Shown: positions 25,606-35,331 of the stretch, piece by piece
Numbering within the stretch: the first letter of the stretch is position 1
How the letters are laid out: the number at the start of each line of letters is the position of its first letter
NCBI GenBank assembly: GCA_034509925.1
Contig: CM067536.1
Location: forward strand, 3,757,501 to 3,821,500
Direction of reading: 5' to 3'
DNA length: 64,000 bases
Origin: Hirudinaria manillensis
Lineage: Eukaryota > Annelida > Clitellata > Hirudinida > Hirudinidae
Translations under genes and position numbers: made by a program
The notes under the pieces: generated by a model
Seen by the model: the letters and a program-made list of their open reading frames with translations, nothing else
Database searches by the model: none
Told to the model about the DNA's origin: nothing

Positions 25606-26796
25606 TTACAGCTCCTTGTAATCTGATACGCAGATCGAGTGAAACAACTTACCTTTAAGCAAGTTGCAGTCGACCCAGCACCAATCGTCTTCGTCATCGT
25701 TCCAGACGCAGTCAAAGTCCTCCTGGCAAACGAAACAAAGGGCCTCTTTGAAACAACTCTTTGTTACCGGTCCGCGTACTATCTCGTCTTGAAATTGATA
25801 TTTCTTAAAGTACTTTTTCAATTTCTGGCGATCGATAGAAGATTTCAAATCGTCCCCCAGAGGAACGGTAGAGTCATTGAAATACTCGAAGGTCACCCAG
25901 TCCTCGAGAGACTTAAAATGCGGTCGACTATATCCGGCCAAACTCCTCTTACGTTCGTCGAAATGCTTCTGAAGGTGCATGGTGTAGCGGACACTGGCTT
26001 CACTCAGACCTACTTTTAAATCCTTCCCGGGTGTTGGCTTGAAAGAAACATTGCAATTGCTGCATTTCTTTCCTTCTAGGAATTTGTCAACATAATATTT
26101 ATGCTTGGTTTGAAGTTTCTCCAAGCTGAAATCAGCCATGGATGGAGGATTTTTCGAATTCGACACCTTAACAGGAGAAACATTGTGGCATATATGGACA
26201 ACCTTGGTCGCCTTGGGTTCTGATTTCAATGCGATCGGACTCTTTCGGACTGAATCGCCTTCTGCGGACGGTGCCAAAGGATAGCCGGGTGGAAACATTG
26301 GTGGAAACCCAGGTGGGAAAAACGGTGGCAGACCTACTGGAAACATTGGTGGCATGCCTTGTGGAAACATGGGGGGCATACCAGGAGGCAACACTGGTGG
26401 CATTCCGGGAGGCAACACTGGTGGCATTCCGGGTGGCAACATTGGTGGCATTCCGGGTGGCAACATTGGTGGCATTCCGGGTGGCAACATTGGTGGCAAG
26501 CCAGGTGGCAACACTGGCGGCATACCGGGAGGCAACACTGGCGGCATACCGGGTGGCAACATAGGAGGCATACCGGGCGGTAGCATGGCCGGAAAGCCAG
26601 GTGGTAAAAACGGAAACATAGGTGCACATGGAGGCATCATTTGAGGCACACCATTGCTGACGCTATTTTCCGTGACTTGGCGCTTATACGGTCTCTCGCA
26701 TTGAGCAATGTCGTTTCTACGCTTCAAACTTGAGCGAGAGTTTGTCTTGTTTACGTTGCCACTTTGGCATTGCCTCGCTGAAGCGGTTTTATGCAT
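25606..26796 (-). CDS. Pcf11-C-terminal-like two-zinc-finger protein, array copy 1
   Basis: 396 aa. Residues 1-50 are basic with an NLS-like KRR (25-27). Residues 51-173 are Pro/Met-rich: nine [M/V]LPPG[M/L]PP octads, then MFPQGMPP and related blocks. Residues 219-396 match the C-terminus of Pcf11, the cleavage factor CF IIA subunit that couples pre-mRNA cleavage to termination: finger 1 Cys245, Cys248, His274, His278; the SLEDWVTFE motif (296-304, SLTDWIEFE in human); finger 2 Cys354, Cys357, His386, Cys389 in CxxC...GKLFHSIC. The acidic WNDDEDDW (365-372) matches Pcf11 WDEEEEEW. There is no CID or FEGP-type region, so this is not a Pcf11 orthologue. A nuclear RNA 3'-end role is inference from homology. 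ATG 26796 is the first in-frame Met and is the same in all copies. This copy carries Ile30 and upstream haplotype a. Confidence 0.9.
   Translation of the reverse strand: MHKTASARQCQSGNVNKTNSRSSLKRRNDIAQCERPYKRQVTENSVSNGVPQMMPPCAPMFPFLPPGFPAMLPPGMPPMLPPGMPPVLPPGMPPVLPPGLPPMLPPGMPPMLPPGMPPMLPPGMPPVLPPGMPPVLPPGMPPMFPQGMPPMFPVGLPPFFPPGFPPMFPPGYPLAPSAEGDSVRKSPIALKSEPKATKVVHICHNVSPVKVSNSKNPPSMADFSLEKLQTKHKYYVDKFLEGKKCSNCNVSFKPTPGKDLKVGLSEASVRYTMHLQKHFDERKRSLAGYSRPHFKSLEDWVTFEYFNDSTVPLGDDLKSSIDRQKLKKYFKKYQFQDEIVRGPVTKSCFKEALCFVCQEDFDCVWNDDEDDWCWVDCNLLKGKLFHSICVSDYKEL
25647..25652 (-). promoter_or_regulatory. consensus 5' splice-site sequence inside the finger-2 codons
   Basis: The minus strand reads AAAG|GTAAGT at codons 381-383, about 40 bases before the stop and 120-150 before the AATAAA signals. 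The coding frame continues through it into conserved Pcf11 residues, so it is normally read as coding. It could still bind U1 snRNP. It is present in every copy. Confidence 0.4.
26365..26580 (-). repeat. 24-bp coding minisatellite (copy 1; present in all 18 genes)
   Basis: Each 24-bp unit encodes one [M/V]LPPG[M/L]PP octad. There are nine octads here; other copies have 7 to 11, always whole units, so frame is kept. One GLPP variant octad marks a fixed position except in copy 16. Confidence 0.9.
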
Positions 26797-26997
26797 GCTG
26801 TCTTGATTATCAATTTAATTCTTTATCAAAATACTTCAAGAATTAAATATTGCAGAGCAATTGGAAATAATGGGGAAAAGCCTGGCAAATTAAATTCGAT
26901 TTTCAACCAGTGTTTATTGACCGCGAGCTCGTTCTTAACGCCGATGTTGCCAGGAGCACGTCGCATGCAATAATGAAAAAAATCGTCGCTTTCGCCC

Positions 26998-27041
26998 TTA
27001 TATGCTAAATTTGCGCGCGAAATTAATTACGCGCCAAAATT
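26998..27041 (-). promoter_or_regulatory. putative core promoter of array copy 1: TATA-like box and E2F-like sites
   Basis: On the minus strand, upstream of ATG 26796: ATATAAG (26997-27003), then TTTCGCGCGCAAAT (27008-27022) and TTTTGGCGCG (27030-27040), both like E2F/DP sites (TTTSSCGC). The 5' UTR would be about 170-180 bases. The block is kept in every unit except copy 18, where it is deleted. Motifs were read by eye. Confidence 0.5.
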
Positions 27042-27305
27042 AATTTATTAATTGATTTAAATATTTGCCATCATTTAATAAATTAATTATTAATTTGTAT
27101 TATAAACAAATATTTTATTTAATTTTTTTTTATTTTTTAAGTATAATATTAAAAATGTAAATTATTAAAAAAAAAATTATAAATCGATTAGTTATTCGTT
27201 ACTTTTCTGTCAAAATAGCCTTTTAATTTAATTATTCATTTATTTCGTTCGAATTAAATTTACTAATTAATAACGAAATTAAAATACGTTCGATTTAATC
27301 AATTA

Positions 27306-27372
27306 TTTTTGGCGCGAATTGAACCGACGTCACGATGCTCGACGTTTAAAAAACGTGCTTCGTATCCCTATA
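27306..27372. promoter_or_regulatory. distal upstream elements: E2F-like site, CRE-like site and palindrome
   Basis: TTTTTGGCGCGAATT (27306-27320) is a perfect E2F-type site. GACGTCACG follows (CRE-like), then the palindrome ACGTTTAAAAAACGT and a TATAAG motif. The block lies between the poly(A) signals of one copy and the core promoter of the next, and occurs in every unit. Confidence 0.4.
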
Positions 27373-27540
27373 AGTCGACCCACCCGTGCTACTATATTTT
27401 TTTTATCCATAAATATAATTGATGAAATGACAATTTTATTTATAGTTTAATTTTTTTTATTAATATATTAAATCGCAATTAATTTAATCGTAAACAGGCT
27501 CTGGCGTGCATTTTCTCAAGCAAATCTTCTTAAAGCATTA

Positions 27541-28731
27541 TTACAGCTCCTTGTAATCTGATACGCAGATCGAGTGAAACAACTTACCTTTAAGCAAGTT
27601 GCAGTCGACCCAGCACCAATCGTCTTCGTCATCGTTCCAGACGCAGTCAAAGTCCTCCTGGCAAACGAAACAAAGGGCCTCTTTGAAACAACTCTTTGTT
27701 ACCGGTCCGCGTACTATCTCGTCTTGAAATTGATATTTCTTAAAGTACTTTTTCAATTTCTGGCGATCGATAGAAGATTTCAAATCGTCCCCCAGAGGAA
27801 CGGTAGAGTCATTGAAATACTCGAAGGTCACCCAGTCCTCGAGAGACTTAAAATGCGGTCGACTATATCCGGCCAAACTCCTCTTACGTTCGTCGAAATG
27901 CTTCTGAAGGTGCATGGTGTAGCGGACACTGGCTTCACTCAGACCTACTTTTAAATCCTTCCCGGGTGTTGGCTTGAAAGAAACATTGCAATTGCTGCAT
28001 TTCTTTCCTTCTAGGAATTTGTCAACATAATATTTATGCTTGGTTTGAAGTTTCTCCAAGCTGAAATCAGCCATGGATGGAGGATTTTTCGAATTCGACA
28101 CCTTAACAGGAGAAACATTGTGGCATATATGGACAACCTTGGTCGCCTTGGGTTCTGATTTCAATGCGATCGGACTCTTTCGGACTGAATCGCCTTCTGC
28201 GGACGGTGCCAAAGGATAGCCGGGTGGAAACATTGGTGGAAACCCAGGTGGGAAAAACGGTGGCAGACCTACTGGAAACATTGGTGGCATGCCTTGTGGA
28301 AACATGGGGGGCATACCAGGAGGCAACACTGGTGGCATTCCGGGAGGCAACACTGGTGGCATTCCGGGTGGCAACATTGGTGGCATTCCGGGTGGCAACA
28401 TTGGTGGCATTCCGGGTGGCAACATTGGTGGCAAGCCAGGTGGCAACACTGGCGGCATACCGGGAGGCAACACTGGCGGCATACCGGGAGGCAACACTGG
28501 CGGCATACCGGGCGGTAGCATGGCCGGAAAGCCAGGTGGTAAAAACGGAAACATAGGTGCACATGGAGGCATCATTTGAGGCACACCATTGCTGACGCTA
28601 TTTTCCGTGACTTGGCGCTTATACGGTCTCTCGCATTGAGCAATGTCGTTTCTACGCTTCAAACTTGAGCGAGAGTTTGTCTTGTTTACGTTGCCACTTT
28701 GGCATTGCCTCGCTGAAGCGGTTTTATGCAT
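27541..28731 (-). CDS. Pcf11-C-terminal-like protein, array copy 2
   Basis: 396 aa, Ile30, nine octads. It differs from copy 1 in the octad region: the second octad is V-type, giving three V-type octads before or at the GLPP octad. The upstream region carries haplotype b (ATAATGAGG, CGTGCTCG, TTGTCAGG). All zinc ligands are present. Confidence 0.9.
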   Translation of the reverse strand: MHKTASARQCQSGNVNKTNSRSSLKRRNDIAQCERPYKRQVTENSVSNGVPQMMPPCAPMFPFLPPGFPAMLPPGMPPVLPPGMPPVLPPGMPPVLPPGLPPMLPPGMPPMLPPGMPPMLPPGMPPVLPPGMPPVLPPGMPPMFPQGMPPMFPVGLPPFFPPGFPPMFPPGYPLAPSAEGDSVRKSPIALKSEPKATKVVHICHNVSPVKVSNSKNPPSMADFSLEKLQTKHKYYVDKFLEGKKCSNCNVSFKPTPGKDLKVGLSEASVRYTMHLQKHFDERKRSLAGYSRPHFKSLEDWVTFEYFNDSTVPLGDDLKSSIDRQKLKKYFKKYQFQDEIVRGPVTKSCFKEALCFVCQEDFDCVWNDDEDDWCWVDCNLLKGKLFHSICVSDYKEL

Positions 28732-29476
28732 GCTGTCTTGATTATCAATTTAATTCTTTATCAAAATACTTCAAGAATTAAATATTGCAGAGCAATTGGA
28801 AATAATGAGGAAAAGCCTGGCAAATTAAATTCGATTTTCAACCAGTGTTTATTGACCGCGTGCTCGTTCTTAACGCCGATGTTGTCAGGAGCACGTCGCA
28901 TGCAATAATGAAAAAAATCGTCGCTTTCGCCCTTATATGCTAAATTTGCGCGCGAAATTAATTACGCGCCAAAATTAATTTATTAATTGATTTAAATATT
29001 TGCCATCATTTAATAAATTAATTATTAATTTGTATTATAAACAAATATTTTATTTAATTTTTTTTTTATTTTTTAAGTATAATATTAAAAATGTAAATTA
29101 TTAAAAAAAAAATTATAAATCGATTAGTTATTCGTTACTTTTCTGTCAAAATAGCCTTTTAATTTAATTATTCATTTATTTCGTTCGAATTAAATTTACT
29201 AATTAATAACGAAATTAAAATACGTTCGATTTAATCAATTATTTTTGGCGCGAATTGAACCGACGTCACGATGCTCGACGTTTAAAAAACGTGCTTCGTA
29301 TCCCTATAAGTCGACCCACCCGTGCTACTATATTTTTTTTATCCATAAATATAATTGATGAAATGACAATTTTATTTATAGTTTAATTTTTTTTATTAAT
29401 ATATTAAATCGCAATTAATTTAATCGTAAACAGGCTCTGGCGTGCATTTTCTCAAGCAAATCTTCTTAAAGCATTA

Positions 29477-30691
29477 TTACAGCTCCTTGTAATCTGATAC
29501 GCAGATCGAGTGAAACAACTTACCTTTAAGCAAGTTGCAGTCGACCCAGCACCAATCGTCTTCGTCATCGTTCCAGACGCAGTCAAAGTCCTCCTGGCAA
29601 ACGAAACAAAGGGCCTCTTTGAAACAACTCTTTGTTACCGGTCCGCGTACTATCTCGTCTTGAAATTGATATTTCTTAAAGTACTTTTTCAATTTCTGGC
29701 GATCGATAGAAGATTTCAAATCGTCCCCCAGAGGAACGGTAGAGTCATTGAAATACTCGAAGGTCACCCAGTCCTCGAGAGACTTAAAATGCGGTCGACT
29801 ATATCCGGCCAAACTCCTCTTACGTTCGTCGAAATGCTTCTGAAGGTGCATGGTGTAGCGGACACTGGCTTCACTCAGACCTACTTTTAAATCCTTCCCG
29901 GGTGTTGGCTTGAAAGAAACATTGCAATTGCTGCATTTCTTTCCTTCTAGGAATTTGTCAACATAATATTTATGCTTGGTTTGAAGTTTCTCCAAGCTGA
30001 AATCAGCCATGGATGGAGGATTTTTCGAATTCGACACCTTAACAGGAGAAACATTGTGGCATATATGGACAACCTTGGTCGCCTTGGGTTCTGATTTCAA
30101 TGCGATCGGACTCTTTCGGACTGAATCGCCTTCTGCGGACGGTGCCAAAGGATAGCCGGGTGGAAACATTGGTGGAAACCCAGGTGGGAAAAACGGTGGC
30201 AGACCTACTGGAAACATTGGTGGCATGCCTTGTGGAAACATGGGGGGCATACCAGGAGGCAACACTGGTGGCATTCCGGGTGGCAACATTGGTGGCATTC
30301 CGGGAGGCAACACTGGTGGCATTCCGGGTGGCAACATTGGTGGCATTCCGGGTGGCAACATTGGTGGCATTCCGGGTGGCAACATTGGTGGCAAGCCAGG
30401 TGGCAACACTGGCGGCATACCGGGAGGCAACACTGGCGGCATACCGGGTGGCAACATAGGAGGCATACCGGGCGGTAGCATGGCCGGAAAGCCAGGTGGT
30501 AAAAACGGAAACATAGGTGCACATGGAGGCATCATTTGAGGCACACCATTGCTGACGCTATTTTCCGTGACTTGGCGCTTGTACGGTCTCTCGCATTGAG
30601 CATTGTCGTTTCTACGCTTCAAACTTGAGCGAGAGTTTGTCTTGTTTACGTTGCCACTTTGGCATTGCCTCGCTGAAGCGGTTTTATGCAT
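29477..30691 (-). CDS. Pcf11-C-terminal-like protein, array copy 3
   Basis: 404 aa, Asn30 instead of Ile30, ten octads in the M-M-V-V-M-M-M-V-M-V order shared with copies 14, 15, 17 and 18. Upstream haplotype a. A linked synonymous change (GCTTGTACGG on the plus strand) travels with Asn30. The unit border before copy 4 has an unusually long A-run near 31060. Confidence 0.9.
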   Translation of the reverse strand: MHKTASARQCQSGNVNKTNSRSSLKRRNDNAQCERPYKRQVTENSVSNGVPQMMPPCAPMFPFLPPGFPAMLPPGMPPMLPPGMPPVLPPGMPPVLPPGLPPMLPPGMPPMLPPGMPPMLPPGMPPVLPPGMPPMLPPGMPPVLPPGMPPMFPQGMPPMFPVGLPPFFPPGFPPMFPPGYPLAPSAEGDSVRKSPIALKSEPKATKVVHICHNVSPVKVSNSKNPPSMADFSLEKLQTKHKYYVDKFLEGKKCSNCNVSFKPTPGKDLKVGLSEASVRYTMHLQKHFDERKRSLAGYSRPHFKSLEDWVTFEYFNDSTVPLGDDLKSSIDRQKLKKYFKKYQFQDEIVRGPVTKSCFKEALCFVCQEDFDCVWNDDEDDWCWVDCNLLKGKLFHSICVSDYKEL

Positions 30692-31437
30692 GCTGTCTTG
30701 ATTATCAATTTAATTCTTTATCAAAATACTTCAAGAATTAAATATTGCAGAGCAATTGGAAATAATGGGGAAAAGCCTGGCAAATTAAATTCGATTTTCA
30801 ACCAGTGTTTATTGACCGCGAGCTCGTTCTTAACGCCGATGTTGCCAGGAGCACGTCGCATGCAATAATGAAAAAAATCGTCGCTTTCGCCCTTATATGC
30901 TAAATTTGCGCGCGAAATTAATTACGCGCCAAAATTAATTTATTAATTGATTTAAATATTTGCCATCATTTAATAAATTAATTATTAATTTGTATTATAA
31001 ACAAATATTTTATTTAATTTTTTTTTTATTTTTTAAGTATAATATTAAAAATGTAAATTTAAAAAAAAAAAAATTATAAATCGATTAGTTATTCGTTACT
31101 TTTCTGTCAAAATAGCCTTTTAATTTAATTATTCATTTATTTCGTTCGAATTAAATTTACTAATTAATAACGAAATTAAAATACGTTCGATTTAATCAAT
31201 TATTTTTGGCGCGAATTGAACCGACGTCACGATGCTCGACGTTTAAAAAACGTGCTTCGTATCCCTATAAGTCGACCCACCCGTGCTACTATATTTTTTT
31301 TATCCATAAATATAATTGATGAAATGACAATTTTATTTATAGTTTAATTTTTTTTATTAATATATTAAATCGCAATTAATTTAATCGTAAACAGGCTCTG
31401 GCGTGCATTTTCTCAAGCAAATCTTCTTAAAGCATTA

Positions 31438-32652
31438 TTACAGCTCCTTGTAATCTGATACGCAGATCGAGTGAAACAACTTACCTTTAAGCAAGTTGCA
31501 GTCGACCCAGCACCAATCGTCTTCGTCATCGTTCCAGACGCAGTCAAAGTCCTCCTGGCAAACGAAACAAAGGGCCTCTTTGAAACAACTCTTTGTTACC
31601 GGTCCGCGTACTATCTCGTCTTGAAATTGATATTTCTTAAAGTACTTTTTCAATTTCTGGCGATCGATAGAAGATTTCAAATCGTCCCCCAGAGGAACGG
31701 TAGAGTCATTGAAATACTCGAAGGTCACCCAGTCCTCGAGAGACTTAAAATGCGGTCGACTATATCCGGCCAAACTCCTCTTACGTTCGTCGAAATGCTT
31801 CTGAAGGTGCATGGTGTAGCGGACACTGGCTTCACTCAGACCTACTTTTAAATCCTTCCCGGGTGTTGGCTTGAAAGAAACATTGCAATTGCTGCATTTC
31901 TTTCCTTCTAGGAATTTGTCAACATAATATTTATGCTTGGTTTGAAGTTTCTCCAAGCTGAAATCAGCCATGGATGGAGGATTTTTCGAATTCGACACCT
32001 TAACAGGAGAAACATTGTGGCATATATGGACAACCTTGGTCGCCTTGGGTTCTGATTTCAATGCGATCGGACTCTTTCGGACTGAATCGCCTTCTGCGGA
32101 CGGTGCCAAAGGATAGCCGGGTGGAAACATTGGTGGAAACCCAGGTGGGAAAAACGGTGGCAGACCTACTGGAAACATTGGTGGCATGCCTTGTGGAAAC
32201 ATGGGGGGCATACCAGGAGGCAACACTGGTGGCATTCCGGGAGGCAACACTGGTGGCATTCCGGGAGGCAACATTGGTGGCATTCCGGGAGGCAACACTG
32301 GTGGCATTCCGGGTGGCAACATTGGTGGCATTCCGGGTGGCAACATTGGTGGCAAGCCAGGTGGCAACACTGGCGGCATACCGGGAGGCAACACTGGCGG
32401 CATACCGGGTGGCAACATAGGAGGCATACCGGGCGGTAGCATGGCCGGAAAGCCAGGTGGTAAAAACGGAAACATAGGTGCACATGGAGGCATCATTTGA
32501 GGCACACCATTGCTGACGCTATTTTCCGTGACTTGGCGCTTATACGGTCTCTCGCATTGAGCAATGTCGTTTCTACGCTTCAAACTTGAGCGAGAGTTTG
32601 TCTTGTTTACGTTGCCACTTTGGCATTGCCTCGCTGAAGCGGTTTTATGCAT
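31438..32652 (-). CDS. Pcf11-C-terminal-like protein, array copy 4
   Basis: 404 aa, Ile30, ten octads in an order seen only here (M-M-V-V-M-M-V-M-V-V). The upstream region is mosaic: haplotype b at ATAATGAGG but haplotype a at CGAGCTCG and TTGCCAGG, a sign of recombination between unit types. Confidence 0.9.
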   Translation of the reverse strand: MHKTASARQCQSGNVNKTNSRSSLKRRNDIAQCERPYKRQVTENSVSNGVPQMMPPCAPMFPFLPPGFPAMLPPGMPPMLPPGMPPVLPPGMPPVLPPGLPPMLPPGMPPMLPPGMPPVLPPGMPPMLPPGMPPVLPPGMPPVLPPGMPPMFPQGMPPMFPVGLPPFFPPGFPPMFPPGYPLAPSAEGDSVRKSPIALKSEPKATKVVHICHNVSPVKVSNSKNPPSMADFSLEKLQTKHKYYVDKFLEGKKCSNCNVSFKPTPGKDLKVGLSEASVRYTMHLQKHFDERKRSLAGYSRPHFKSLEDWVTFEYFNDSTVPLGDDLKSSIDRQKLKKYFKKYQFQDEIVRGPVTKSCFKEALCFVCQEDFDCVWNDDEDDWCWVDCNLLKGKLFHSICVSDYKEL

Positions 32653-33397
32653 GCTGTCTTGATTATCAATTTAATTCTTTATCAAAATACTTCAAGAATT
32701 AAATATTGCAGAGCAATTGGAAATAATGAGGAAAAGCCTGGCAAATTAAATTCGATTTTCAACCAGTGTTTATTGACCGCGAGCTCGTTCTTAACGCCGA
32801 TGTTGCCAGGAGCACGTCGCATGCAATAATGAAAAAAATCGTCGCTTTCGCCCTTATATGCTAAATTTGCGCGCGAAATTAATTACGCGCCAAAATTAAT
32901 TTATTAATTGATTTAAATATTTGCCATCATTTAATAAATTAATTATTAATTTGTATTATAAACAAATATTTTATTTAATTTTTTTTTTATTTTTTAAGTA
33001 TAATATTAAAAATGTAAATTATTAAAAAAAAAATTATAAATCGATTAGTTATTCGTTACTTTTCTGTCAAAATAGCCTTTTAATTTAATTATTCATTTAT
33101 TTCGTTCGAATTAAATTTACTAATTAATAACGAAATTAAAATACGTTCGATTTAATCAATTATTTTTGGCGCGAATTGAACCGACGTCACGATGCTCGAC
33201 GTTTAAAAAACGTGCTTCGTATCCCTATAAGTCGACCCACCCGTGCTACTATATTTTTTTTATCCATAAATATAATTGATGAAATGACAATTTTATTTAT
33301 AGTTTAATTTTTTTTATTAATATATTAAATCGCAATTAATTTAATCGTAAACAGGCTCTGGCGTGCATTTTCTCAAGCAAATCTTCTTAAAGCATTA

Positions 33398-34588
33398 TTA
33401 CAGCTCCTTGTAATCTGATACGCAGATCGAGTGAAACAACTTACCTTTAAGCAAGTTGCAGTCGACCCAGCACCAATCGTCTTCGTCATCGTTCCAGACG
33501 CAGTCAAAGTCCTCCTGGCAAACGAAACAAAGGGCCTCTTTGAAACAACTCTTTGTTACCGGTCCGCGTACTATCTCGTCTTGAAATTGATATTTCTTAA
33601 AGTACTTTTTCAATTTCTGGCGATCGATAGAAGATTTCAAATCGTCCCCCAGAGGAACGGTAGAGTCATTGAAATACTCGAAGGTCACCCAGTCCTCGAG
33701 AGACTTAAAATGCGGTCGACTATATCCGGCCAAACTCCTCTTACGTTCGTCGAAATGCTTCTGAAGGTGCATGGTGTAGCGGACACTGGCTTCACTCAGA
33801 CCTACTTTTAAATCCTTCCCGGGTGTTGGCTTGAAAGAAACATTGCAATTGCTGCATTTCTTTCCTTCTAGGAATTTGTCAACATAATATTTATGCTTGG
33901 TTTGAAGTTTCTCCAAGCTGAAATCAGCCATGGATGGAGGATTTTTCGAATTCGACACCTTAACAGGAGAAACATTGTGGCATATATGGACAACCTTGGT
34001 CGCCTTGGGTTCTGATTTCAATGCGATCGGACTCTTTCGGACTGAATCGCCTTCTGCGGACGGTGCCAAAGGATAGCCGGGTGGAAACATTGGTGGAAAC
34101 CCAGGTGGGAAAAACGGTGGCAGACCTACTGGAAACATTGGTGGCATGCCTTGTGGAAACATGGGGGGCATACCAGGAGGCAACACTGGTGGCATTCCGG
34201 GAGGCAACACTGGTGGCATTCCGGGTGGCAACATTGGTGGCATTCCGGGTGGCAACATTGGTGGCATTCCGGGTGGCAACATTGGTGGCAAGCCAGGTGG
34301 CAACACTGGCGGCATACCGGGAGGCAACACTGGCGGCATACCGGGTGGCAACATAGGAGGCATACCGGGCGGTAGCATGGCCGGAAAGCCAGGTGGTAAA
34401 AACGGAAACATAGGTGCACATGGAGGCATCATTTGAGGCACACCATTGCTGACGCTATTTTCCGTGACTTGGCGCTTGTACGGTCTCTCGCATTGAGCAT
34501 TGTCGTTTCTACGCTTCAAACTTGAGCGAGAGTTTGTCTTGTTTACGTTGCCACTTTGGCATTGCCTCGCTGAAGCGGTTTTATGCAT
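33398..34588 (-). CDS. Pcf11-C-terminal-like protein, array copy 5
   Basis: 396 aa, Asn30, nine octads in the same order as copy 1. Upstream haplotype a with a one-base loss in the G/A run near 34663-34670, in the presumed 5' UTR. Confidence 0.9.
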   Translation of the reverse strand: MHKTASARQCQSGNVNKTNSRSSLKRRNDNAQCERPYKRQVTENSVSNGVPQMMPPCAPMFPFLPPGFPAMLPPGMPPMLPPGMPPVLPPGMPPVLPPGLPPMLPPGMPPMLPPGMPPMLPPGMPPVLPPGMPPVLPPGMPPMFPQGMPPMFPVGLPPFFPPGFPPMFPPGYPLAPSAEGDSVRKSPIALKSEPKATKVVHICHNVSPVKVSNSKNPPSMADFSLEKLQTKHKYYVDKFLEGKKCSNCNVSFKPTPGKDLKVGLSEASVRYTMHLQKHFDERKRSLAGYSRPHFKSLEDWVTFEYFNDSTVPLGDDLKSSIDRQKLKKYFKKYQFQDEIVRGPVTKSCFKEALCFVCQEDFDCVWNDDEDDWCWVDCNLLKGKLFHSICVSDYKEL

Positions 34589-35331
34589 GCTGTCTTGATT
34601 ATCAATTTAATTCTTTATCAAAATACTTCAAGAATTAAATATTGCAGAGCAATTGGAAATAATGGGGAAAGCCTGGCAAATTAAATTCGATTTTCAACCA
34701 GTGTTTATTGACCGCGAGCTCGTTCTTAACGCCGATGTTGCCAGGAGCACGTCGCATGCAATAATGAAAAAAATCGTCGCTTTCGCCCTTATATGCTAAA
34801 TTTGCGCGCGAAATTAATTACGCGCCAAAATTAATTTATTAATTGATTTAAATATTTGCCATCATTTAATAAATTAATTATTAATTTGTATTATAAACAA
34901 ATATTTTATTTAATTTTTTTTTATTTTTTAAGTATAATATTAAAAATGTAAATTATTAAAAAAAAAATTATAAATCGATTAGTTATTCGTTACTTTTCTG
35001 TCAAAATAGCCTTTTAATTTAATTATTCATTTATTTCGTTCGAATTAAATTTACTAATTAATAACGAAATTAAAATACGTTCGATTTAATCAATTATTTT
35101 TGGCGCGAATTGAACCGACGTCACGATGCTCGACGTTTAAAAAACGTGCTTCGTATCCCTATAAGTCGACCCACCCGTGCTACTATATTTTTTTTATCCA
35201 TAAATATAATTGATGAAATGACAATTTTATTTATAGTTTAATTTTTTTTATTAATATATTAAATCGCAATTAATTTAATCGTAAACAGGCTCTGGCGTGC
35301 ATTTTCTCAAGCAAATCTTCTTAAAGCATTA

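Noticed and set aside
25639-26019. 126-codon plus-strand frame present in all 18 units
   Set aside because: It is antisense to the conserved zinc-finger region and has no domain of its own. It is identical in all copies only because the units are identical.
26229-26644. Plus-strand and other-frame open frames through the octad repeat (Gly-Gly-Asn-Ile and Cys-His-Gln repeats), recurring in every unit
   Set aside because: They are shadow frames of the 24-bp coding minisatellite. The minus-strand frame with the Pcf11-like fingers explains the sequence.
26826-26970. Upstream open frame (~45 codons from an ATG in the presumed 5' UTR) of each array gene
   Set aside because: The a/b haplotypes differ there by amino-acid changes, and copies 5 and 6 carry one-base indels in it, so it shows no sign of coding constraint. 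It could still act as a regulatory uORF.
27300-27420. tRNA or other Pol III gene in the intergenic part of the unit (minus GGTTCAATTC resembles a B box; a T-run lies nearby)
   Set aside because: The flanking bases do not pair into a T arm and there is no acceptor stem or A box.
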